Shown here: positions 57,606 through 64,000 of the stretch, in pieces
Layout of the letters: each line of letters opens with the position of its first letter
How positions within the stretch are numbered: position 1 is the stretch's first letter
Source of the DNA: a virus
DNA: 64,000 bases
Direction: 5' to 3' (one strand)
IMG/VR virus record: IMGVR_UViG_3300032093_000121
Span: 1-64,000 of that record
The notes under the pieces: model-generated
Seen by the model: only the letters and a program-made list of their open reading frames with translations
The model's database searches: none
Told to the model about the DNA's origin: nothing
Translations under genes and position numbers: made by a program

Positions 57606-58664
57606 TTACGCTTCGCGAGTCACGAGGCGAGCAAACTTGATCTGCTTGCGTTCGCTGTAGACGCGGTTCCAAGAAGCCGCTTCGTCCAGGTCAGCGCCAG
57701 CCGTACCAGTGTTCGCAGGACCACCGTTCGGAGGAGTGCCGATGAAGGCGTGACCGACCGGATGGACAGCCCATTCGACGCGAGAGTACAGGACTTCCTG
57801 ACCGCCACCGTTGCCGCCACCAGCCTTGCGTTCGACTTCCGTCGGAACCTTGGGAGTGCCGACACCGAGACGAGTGGAGCCACCACCGAAGAGCCACGTG
57901 TCGTAGACGTTGCCGACACGAGGAACGTTATCATCGACGATGACTTCGCGACCCAGGAACGTCGGAATGTTGACGCGACCCTCAGAGTCAGGAATGAAGT
58001 CGATGAGGTTGTTCTTCTGCATCCGGTTGTAGACGACCGAGTGGGCGACGACAGCGGTGAGATCTTCCATCGAGTCGCCCATCGTGAGCGAAGCATCAAG
58101 GAAGGCCTCAGCAGAGAAGTTGGTCACACCATCGACGAACGCGCTGCCGGAGATGTTGTTCACATAGTCACCAGCATCGTTGGCGACGTTGTCAGCGATG
58201 ACACCGTTCCAGGTTGCGATGAAAGCGGCCTGAAGACGACGAGTCCAGTAGAAAGCGACGCGGTCAGCGATTGCTTCCATGGGATCCTTGCCAGCAAGCG
58301 AAGCAGCAAGGTCAGAGCTCGACCAGGAATTGTTGCGGCTCAGACGAACTGCGATTTCCTGGGCCGACTGGATCTTCAGCGGGTTCGGAGGACGAGCGAC
58401 GCCGCCAGGAAGCGAAGCATCGGCATCTGCGAACGGCACCGAGGTATCCGTGGAGACGCGCTCAGCATCATTGTCCAGATCGCGGAACGACGGGACGTTG
58501 AAGGTGAGACCACCACCAGTCAGGAGGTTGTCCATCGCAGCGTCACGGACCGCGAGGCCCGACTGGATGATACGAGCCTTCTGCTCGGTGAGTTGCTGGA
58601 CGTAGGGAGTGAAAATCTGGGGGACGACGACGTCTGCCACCCGAGTCATGGGTCCGGTTGCCAT
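57606..58664 (-). CDS. Major capsid protein
   Basis: 352 aa. Pattern of a non-cleaved HK97-fold-type coat protein: VADVVVPQIFTPYVQQLTEQKARIIQSG start, FNVPSFRDLDNDAE, DPMEAIADRVAFYWTRRLQ, and AHPVGHAFIGTPP near the end. Behind scaffold and portal genes, with its own promoter (58770-58798). Confidence 0.88.
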   Translation of the reverse strand: MATGPMTRVADVVVPQIFTPYVQQLTEQKARIIQSGLAVRDAAMDNLLTGGGLTFNVPSFRDLDNDAERVSTDTSVPFADADASLPGGVARPPNPLKIQSAQEIAVRLSRNNSWSSSDLAASLAGKDPMEAIADRVAFYWTRRLQAAFIATWNGVIADNVANDAGDYVNNISGSAFVDGVTNFSAEAFLDASLTMGDSMEDLTAVVAHSVVYNRMQKNNLIDFIPDSEGRVNIPTFLGREVIVDDNVPRVGNVYDTWLFGGGSTRLGVGTPKVPTEVERKAGGGNGGGQEVLYSRVEWAVHPVGHAFIGTPPNGGPANTGTAGADLDEAASWNRVYSERKQIKFARLVTREA

Positions 58665-58765
58665 TGAATTCTCCTTTCACATGGCTGGTTCAGGGAAAAT
58701 CCGACAGCAGAACCCACGTTCATGGTCGGTGATGTGAAGCCCCTGCTCCACTGGGATTTGAACAC

Positions 58766-58798
58766 TTGCACCATACGCTAAATCGGAGCATGGTGCAA
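58766..58798 (-). promoter_or_regulatory. Promoter within inverted repeat, capsid gene
   Basis: TTGCAC (58793-58798), 17-base spacer, TATGGT (58770-58775). The perfect 9-bp repeats TTGCACCAT (58766-58774) and ATGGTGCAA (58790-58798) place -35 and -10 in opposite arms, so a bound repressor would block the promoter fully. It allows extra capsid transcription. Confidence 0.65.
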
Positions 58799-58812
58799 GC
58801 GATATTTTTACC

Positions 58813-59658
58813 TTACTTTTTGGGAGACGGCTTCTGTCCGCCAACCGTCGTGCCAGCAGCTTTCGCGAGCTTGGACACGAAATCGTGACCCTTCTCAGTC
58901 AGCAGCTTGCCTTGTTCAGTCAACGACCAGTGCTCAGCCGAGAACGGGTTGTTCCCGGAATAGCCAGTCCCACCATTTCCGCCGCCAGCGCCACCGCCGA
59001 CACTCTCCGGCCACCAATGGGGACGGAGCTTCTGCATTTCCTTGGTCCATTCCTTGACACTGAGCCCAGGAGTGAGACCGTCAATTCCGGCCTTCGTGAC
59101 GAGCTTGCCATCGGCGTCTTTTTCAAGCATCACCGAAGCAGCCATCTCCATGTCGGGGATAGCAGTGACATGAACCTTGGATTCAGTCGCAGCAGCGCGA
59201 ACAGCATCGTTGCGATCACGAGCTTCCAACTGGCCTTTGAGAGCGTCACGCTCTTTCTCGGCGTTGGTCTTCTCGCCTGTGAGAGTTTCAATCTGGCGCT
59301 GAAGAGGACCGGTCTTCTGGGACAGACGCCCTTCGACCATTTCGTTCAGCTTCGCTTCATCGAGCTTTCCGCCAGCAGCAGCCTCGAGCTCCTTGATCCG
59401 ATCCAGTTGGGAGAGGACCTCATCGGCCTTCAGCTCGCCCCACGGTTTCAGTGCCTCACGCGCCTTGGCGTGATCTTCACGTTCCTTGCGGAGCGCTTCC
59501 TGCACCGTCGAGACATCCTTCTGGGTCTTCATGCCGGTAACACCTGACAAGATCACCTTGCCGTCCGAGCCGACTGTGAAGAGTTCGTTGAACACGGCGT
59601 CACTGCGAAATGCTTCAGGCAGTGCGTCGCGATTATCGTATTGGAGTTCGATTGCCAT
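58813..59658 (-). CDS. Scaffold protein
   Basis: 281 aa. Acidic helical N-terminus, a long coiled coil (about 70-155: EALRKEREDHAKAREAL ... ETLTGEKTNAEKERDAL) and a Gly-rich hinge followed by a small C-terminal domain. Typical capsid scaffolding layout in the usual place between portal and capsid. Confidence 0.8.
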   Translation of the reverse strand: MAIELQYDNRDALPEAFRSDAVFNELFTVGSDGKVILSGVTGMKTQKDVSTVQEALRKEREDHAKAREALKPWGELKADEVLSQLDRIKELEAAAGGKLDEAKLNEMVEGRLSQKTGPLQRQIETLTGEKTNAEKERDALKGQLEARDRNDAVRAAATESKVHVTAIPDMEMAASVMLEKDADGKLVTKAGIDGLTPGLSVKEWTKEMQKLRPHWWPESVGGGAGGGNGGTGYSGNNPFSAEHWSLTEQGKLLTEKGHDFVSKLAKAAGTTVGGQKPSPKK

Positions 59659-61161
59659 CTATTTGGTTTCCTTCTTTGTCGGGTCACCCGACTTTTTATC
59701 CGAGGGACCATTCCCTGGATCTTGTTGTGGAGCTCGGTCTCCGCTCTCGCTACGCTTGAACGGACCTTTCTCCTCTTCCTTGGCTCGCTTCTCTTCTTCT
59801 TCGAAGGTGAGCTTGGTCAGGCCACGATCAACAGCAACCTGATGAAGCGAGCGGGCTGAAATCGGGTAACCCAGATTCCGCGCCGTTTGCATTTCGACCA
59901 TATTCTGGCCAGTGAGAGAGTGATCACCGAACTCGAGGTTAGGTTCAACCTGAACTTCTTCAGGATTGGCTCCAACCCATTCAGCACAGACACGCAAAAT
60001 CTGCTGAAGACCAGCCGCCCCTGTCAGAGCAATCTGGTTCAAGTCAGCAGTACGAGCAGCGATACGAATATTCAAGCTCGTGCCTGACTCGCGCTCGCGT
60101 GACACAGTGTCGAGTGACTGAGCGCCCATCGAACCAGCAATTTTGCGATCATTTTCGAGAGATTCACGTTGCTCGGACAGACCATCGCTCTCAACACCGA
60201 TATATTTCGCATCGCCACCCATCGGGACTTCAATGCGAGAGCCAGCTCCAGTGCGAATTGTCTCGCTCTCATCTTGGGCACCACCGACAATGACCAAAGT
60301 GTCCTGTCCCTGCATGAAAAGGTTCTGCCGATAGTCAGCCTCACCACGATAAATCGTCATGCAGAGGTTGCCGAGGTCCATCAACGGAGGTTCATCGGTA
60401 TCAGAAACCAGATCAGAGGCATTGATGATGACAAAAGGAATCTTGCTGAGAGTTTTTCCACGAATACTCGCGGCTGTCAACTTGTTCTCTTCAAAAGCTG
60501 GCGACTTTTCTTCAAAGACGCCGAATTTATATGCACCCTGAGGCTCATTCTCGTCAACAGTGCCAAGAATGAGCACACGATACTTCTCTTTGATCTGCCA
60601 TCCGAACGAAAGATTGGAACGCTCGTACTCGCTCTCATCAAGAACGACGAAATTCAGAACCTGAGGAACCAGACCATTGACAGTTCCGTCATCCCAATTG
60701 ATTAATCGCTCAGCTGAATAGGAGGCGATATATGGGAGAGGGTCAGAGGTCTTCGTTGCAATGTCAGCGAGGAGACCTATACGACCAGTCAGGAGCTGTT
60801 CCTGATTGATCCGGCGAAGAAGCTGAGGCATTGTCTCGCCCTTGGACGAGCGGATATTCTCGAGTTCCTTCGGCAACTTGATCTTCGGTGGCTGCGAGTG
60901 CATCATACCGATAGCAGTCTGCACCGCCTCACGAACAAAGTTCGGGAAACGAGCTCTCTTCAGGTAGGCTTCATAAGCGAGCCATCCCGGCTGAGTGCTT
61001 TGCTGCATCCCATCGGCGATCTGACCAGAAGTCGCAGGAAGATAAATGGTCCGCTTGCTCTTGACCTGCCGCTCTCCTTGATACGCATCGCGCATCTGCA
61101 CCCAATTATCCCATTGGATGGAATACTCCGGATGTTTTGAGGAAAGGTCAGTAGTGCTCAT
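59659..61161 (-). CDS. Portal protein (DUF4055)
   Basis: 500 aa. DUF4055 portal pattern: HPEYSIQWDNWVQMRDAYQGE start, a middle RINQEQLLTGRIGLLADI and a long helical C-terminus rich in Lys/Glu/Pro. Forms the dodecameric portal for DNA packaging. Promoter at 61198-61226. Confidence 0.9.
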   Translation of the reverse strand: MSTTDLSSKHPEYSIQWDNWVQMRDAYQGERQVKSKRTIYLPATSGQIADGMQQSTQPGWLAYEAYLKRARFPNFVREAVQTAIGMMHSQPPKIKLPKELENIRSSKGETMPQLLRRINQEQLLTGRIGLLADIATKTSDPLPYIASYSAERLINWDDGTVNGLVPQVLNFVVLDESEYERSNLSFGWQIKEKYRVLILGTVDENEPQGAYKFGVFEEKSPAFEENKLTAASIRGKTLSKIPFVIINASDLVSDTDEPPLMDLGNLCMTIYRGEADYRQNLFMQGQDTLVIVGGAQDESETIRTGAGSRIEVPMGGDAKYIGVESDGLSEQRESLENDRKIAGSMGAQSLDTVSRERESGTSLNIRIAARTADLNQIALTGAAGLQQILRVCAEWVGANPEEVQVEPNLEFGDHSLTGQNMVEMQTARNLGYPISARSLHQVAVDRGLTKLTFEEEEKRAKEEEKGPFKRSESGDRAPQQDPGNGPSDKKSGDPTKKETK

Positions 61162-61197
61162 ACCATGATTCCGAACCCTGAGGGATTATGAAAAACG

Positions 61198-61226
61198 ACA
61201 ATACAGTACCGACGGAACTTTGGCAA
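61198..61226 (-). promoter_or_regulatory. Promoter, TTGC class, portal
   Basis: TTGCCA (61221-61226), 17-base spacer, TATTGT (61198-61203), about 35 bases before the portal ATG. Confidence 0.65.
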
Positions 61227-61247
61227 GGGTAAAGTTTCGTCGACACG

Positions 61248-62756
61248 TTAATAGTGACCAGTCGTCGACCCACTGCTCGTCATCATGCCAGAAAAGCGAA
61301 CACGATACCGAGTTTCGTCAGCAGTGTGATCTTCAGTCTCTGTGTTGACATCATCCGGATCATCCTCATCTCTGGGCAGCACTGGCACTGTCCTGATCCA
61401 GTTGTCACAGGTATCGAAGATGAACAATCCTGGTCGTTCACGAGGCCCAAGAGGAGAGGGAGACGCGTTCTTGAGCATCCGGCGCATTTGGTCCCAGCCA
61501 GTTACTCGAGAGCCAGCTCGTTTGTCGGCGGGAACCCATTTCACTCCCTTGTAGACGACACCATCATCCATGCGGACACGGTTGATCATATCGGTCGCGA
61601 TGCAGTTGCCATTTTCAGCACTGAAGATCTGGCTGTCGGCCACTCCGGGTTTCACTCTGCACCAAGTCGGGTTCGTTGGATCTCGCCAGCCCCATTTGAC
61701 CTCTCGTTCCACGATACCGCGAGCAATATCTGTCGCGAGGATGCGGAGCCCTTCATTGGGCTTCCCTGTCCAACCATACCACTCGGCCACTCGGAACAGA
61801 TCTCCACGGACAGTCGAGCGGAAGCGACCATCCGGAAGGCGAACGTCCTCGCCGTTGCTGACTGCCCACCATCCAACTGAGAATGGTTTGGATGAGCCCC
61901 AATCGAAGGATCTGTCGATCCTCCAATTTGGTGGAATAGCGAACGGCTTGACGATATTGTAGTCTGCATCCCAGACATCGTCGAACATGCCGCCGCTGAC
62001 GATGTCCCACGAACCTTCGAGCCATGCCTTCTTCTCAGCTTGGTTACGAGCGGAAGCAGCCAGCTTGCTGATGTAATCAGGATCGCTCTCGAGCAGGATC
62101 TTGTTCTCGTCCAACCGACTGAAGATCGAGAGGCGAGCTGGCTGGAGCCGACCCTCCTCGTCAACGAGGTCCTTGCGGACCTTCATATTCAATCGGTCAG
62201 GCAGGAAGCGGGCCTTCACCCAATTGTGTCCAGGGCCATACGGGTTCGTCGTCGCCCGAACCATACGAGGCATCCCAGGAGTGGAAGAACGGCAGCACGA
62301 GAACATTCGCTTGAAGCCCTCGTCAGTAGCCCAATTGCAGAGCTCTTCCCAGCCGATCCAGGGATACTCGTGACCGTGATAGTTCCAGTAGTCGTCAGCC
62401 TTCTTGAACTGACGGAGCAGAAGCTGTTCTCCAGTCGGCCAAGTCCACACATGCTCCGAGTGATTGAACTTCGCCTGAGGCCAGATCTGCGGGAACCATT
62501 TCTTCGTCTTCGTGATAACGTCCGTCAGCTGCTTGTATGTCTGCCGGAACAGAATGCCCTTCCAAGCCGAGCCAAATCCTCGCCCTGTGAACATGCCAAA
62601 CGACATGAGCAGACAGTCCGTCTTGCCGCCGCCTCGGGTTCCCTGATACAAAACCTCAAAGATAGGATGAGAGGCGAGGAAGGCTTCCTGACTCCCAGCC
62701 TGTGGTCGCCAAATGACATTTGTCGGATACGGGAGTGTCTGTGCGTGAATGCTCAT
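61248..62756 (-). CDS. terL: Terminase large subunit
   Basis: 502 aa. ATPase with Walker A GTRGGGKT (39-46), Walker B-like YPWIGWEELCNW and a coupling motif ATTNPYGPGHNW, then a RuvC/RNaseH-like nuclease with RSFDWGSSKPF (Asp) and a later DTCDNWIRTVP. Translocates and cuts DNA at the portal. Confidence 0.95.
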   Translation of the reverse strand: MSIHAQTLPYPTNVIWRPQAGSQEAFLASHPIFEVLYQGTRGGGKTDCLLMSFGMFTGRGFGSAWKGILFRQTYKQLTDVITKTKKWFPQIWPQAKFNHSEHVWTWPTGEQLLLRQFKKADDYWNYHGHEYPWIGWEELCNWATDEGFKRMFSCCRSSTPGMPRMVRATTNPYGPGHNWVKARFLPDRLNMKVRKDLVDEEGRLQPARLSIFSRLDENKILLESDPDYISKLAASARNQAEKKAWLEGSWDIVSGGMFDDVWDADYNIVKPFAIPPNWRIDRSFDWGSSKPFSVGWWAVSNGEDVRLPDGRFRSTVRGDLFRVAEWYGWTGKPNEGLRILATDIARGIVEREVKWGWRDPTNPTWCRVKPGVADSQIFSAENGNCIATDMINRVRMDDGVVYKGVKWVPADKRAGSRVTGWDQMRRMLKNASPSPLGPRERPGLFIFDTCDNWIRTVPVLPRDEDDPDDVNTETEDHTADETRYRVRFSGMMTSSGSTTGHY

Positions 62757-63148
62757 TCGTCTTTCCTAAATCCGAAGTACATGTGACGACGAGTTCTCAT
62801 GAACCTCGCGTACGATACTTGTTTCTTGTTCGAAGAATCCAGAACTCGTCCAGCTTCAACGACGATCGCGTGGTATCCTCCACGATTGTTCACACTTGGA
62901 ACAGAGGCGATGAAAGGCTGCTTCACCGGAATAGGACGTCTCGTACGAAGACGACTGTAGACCCTCATGTCAAACTCGTATCCGAGATCGTACAGAAGCT
63001 GAGCGACGTCCATGCCATACTTCCCGTTCGGCTTGAACCCTCTCTGCTTCGCAACCTTCAATACTCGCGAGTATGGTATCCTCGTGACCATCGCAACCGA
63101 GGCGATAGAGCAGTCGTTTGTGAATCTCATCTTTACGAGGCGAGTCAT
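62753..63148 (-). CDS. C39-like cysteine peptidase
   Basis: 131 aa from the ATG at 63148 (TGATG overlap with the upstream stop). NDCSIASVAMVT (catalytic Cys13), a middle GYEFDMR, then GGYHAIVVEAGRVLD (His and Asp): the papain-like C39 pattern, without a signal peptide. It could process a virion protein or act on a host protein; its place next to terL hints at a head-maturation role. Overlaps terL. Confidence 0.7.
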   Translation of the reverse strand: MTRLVKMRFTNDCSIASVAMVTRIPYSRVLKVAKQRGFKPNGKYGMDVAQLLYDLGYEFDMRVYSRLRTRRPIPVKQPFIASVPSVNNRGGYHAIVVEAGRVLDSSNKKQVSYARFMRTRRHMYFGFRKDE

Positions 63149-63375
63149 CACACCTCGCGTCCAAGAATATGGTCTCGGGCTTTCTCAATCAACCAGAGGG
63201 AGTCTTTCCGCTCCATCCGAGAGGAGCGAAGAATGAAGTTCCCTTCGGCATCTTCAAACACGATCAGCACCGAGGTTGGAGCCTCTCGAGCAACGAGTCC
63301 GAGGGCTTCCTGAACCGTCATTCTTTCATGACCACCAAGTTCAACCAACTCTGCTTCTGTCTGTCTTTGCCCCAT
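63148..63375 (-). CDS. Small hypothetical protein
   Basis: 75 aa from the ATG at 63375 (GAGGG upstream). Alpha/beta (SVLIVFEDAEGNFILRSSRM), like small nucleotide or ubiquitin-like folds. Unknown. Confidence 0.6.
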   Translation of the reverse strand: MGQRQTEAELVELGGHERMTVQEALGLVAREAPTSVLIVFEDAEGNFILRSSRMERKDSLWLIEKARDHILGREV

Positions 63376-63411
63376 AATCAAACCCTCTCGTTTGACTATG
63401 GATGATTTCAC

Positions 63412-63555
63412 AGATCAGACGTTCTTGCAAGCACGAATATTCGGCTGTCCGAGCCCAAGAGAGGAGGAAGGATCCCTCCGAGGAAACTCCGGAAAGGACC
63501 GACCGCGCGCCTCTGGTTCTCAAAAAGGCTGGTAGCTCATCTTCTCATCTCATTT
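63412..63555. other. Short noncoding gap
   Basis: 144 bases between DUF4326 and the small gene at 63148-63375. Contains TTGCAA (about 63433) with only a weak -10, and a GCCCAAGAGAGG word of the over-represented motif. No gene seen. Confidence 0.5.
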
Positions 63556-63837
63556 TTAGCTATTCGCAATCCTAAGGAGCGTGTCCGCATGGCAACGGGA
63601 GGGGGAGCACCAGCAAACGAGATCTTTGCCTCTCAACTCTCGCTGGGCATCTCTGATCATCGCAGGGTCGGACATGATCATCTGCTCATGGAGCGCGATC
63701 ACTTCGTCGCGTGAACCATCACGACCAATCTCGAACAAGTTTCCCCACTTACTCGGCCTTCCCACGTAGACACTGTTCGGTGGGAACTTGCCGACTTGCT
63801 TTGCGTTGAGTACGCGAGGAGGATTCTCATTCTGCAT
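63556..63837 (-). CDS. DUF4326 protein
   Basis: 93 aa. YVGRPSKWGNLFEIG, LRGKDLVCWCSPSRCHADTLL: the DUF4326 pattern with conserved Cys-x-Cys and CH residues. Common in phages; function unknown. On the circular map it follows the 93-590 gene. Confidence 0.85.
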   Translation of the reverse strand: MQNENPPRVLNAKQVGKFPPNSVYVGRPSKWGNLFEIGRDGSRDEVIALHEQMIMSDPAMIRDAQRELRGKDLVCWCSPSRCHADTLLRIANS

Positions 63838-63885
63838 TTTGCGAAGCCCTATCGTTCTTTATTGCTGTCCAGGTTGATGGGCACG

Positions 63886-64000
63886 GGACCACTCCCGGTG
63901 GCCGTCCCTCGACGGCCGTTGATGGGGTGGGGTGGGGGGGAGGGACCCGATCGGGTGACCGAGTCCCTCGTGTCCTGCTCAGGCGGCCTGAGTGCTGACC
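63886..64000. repeat. Terminal repeat, right copy
   Basis: Repeats 1-114 with one extra G (seven-G run at 63934-63940). The window ends inside the repeat. Confidence 0.95.

Noticed and set aside
58741-58800. tRNA 3'-end-like word (TGGGATTTGAAC) as an attP or tRNA
   Set aside because: No T-stem pairing, no CCA, no integrase in the genome; the surrounding structure is explained by the palindromic promoter.

Overview
The window is an essentially complete double-stranded DNA tailed phage genome (siphovirus type, about 63.9 kb). The first 114 bases recur at 63886-64000 with one extra G in a G-run, so the ends overlap or are terminally redundant and the map can be treated as circular. The host is most likely an alphaproteobacterium of the Rhizobiales kind. 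The tail-tip block matches the gene transfer agent module (DUF2460, DUF2163, NlpC/P60 peptidase, giant TIM-barrel tail protein), and a DUF2793 tail protein follows it. I see no integrase, excisionase or lysogeny repressor, so a lytic life style is likely. Nearly every gene is on the minus strand; one gene (2131-2736) runs the other way behind its own promoter.

Reading with transcription (right to left, around the circle): terminase small subunit (1131-1670), then across the contig ends DUF4326 and a C39-like peptidase, large terminase, portal, scaffold, capsid, connectors, tail terminator and tube, G/GT chaperones with a -1 frameshift site, tape measure, GTA-like tail tip, tail fibre, and lysis genes (TM/coiled-coil protein, amidase, holin, overlapping spanins) down to 35.9 kb. 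From 35.6 kb leftward comes replication and nucleotide metabolism: SNF2-type helicase, SSB-like protein, RecD-like helicase, B12-dependent ribonucleotide reductase, family A DNA polymerase, MazG-like pyrophosphohydrolase, dCMP deaminase, nuclease, primase-helicase, DNA ligase, GHKL ATPase, clamp loader and exonuclease. The left 2.8-12.6 kb holds many small host-takeover or counter-defence genes, including an adjacent SLOG/NADAR pair.

The most interesting system is a probable DNA base hypermodification pathway at 18.5-27.6 kb. A ThyA-family enzyme lacks the active-site Trp that defines true thymidylate synthases, which suggests a dUMP hydroxymethylase. A MazG-like NTP pyrophosphatase, a YfbR-like HD nucleotidase and dCMP deaminase could favour hydroxymethyl-dUTP over dTTP. 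A TAGT-like glycosyltransferase, a UDP-hexose 4-epimerase and a protein resembling the 5-hmdU kinase helical/thymine pyrophosphorylase family complete the set. Together they suggest 5-hydroxymethyluracil, possibly sugar-decorated, in the phage DNA.

Two promoter classes are visible. Nine sites in the left half share TTGTCA-nn-TGAAC with a 17-base spacer to a TATnnT-like -10. Other sites, mostly at structural genes, have a TTGC-type -35 without the TGAAC element. Other notable items are a 123-base structured RNA candidate with a tRNA-like D-arm, a 13-bp perfect inverted repeat, a dispersed GC-rich repeat family, two related repeat-rich noncoding regions, a frameshifted small gene at 5.7 kb, and SSB-like PF tails on four replication proteins.
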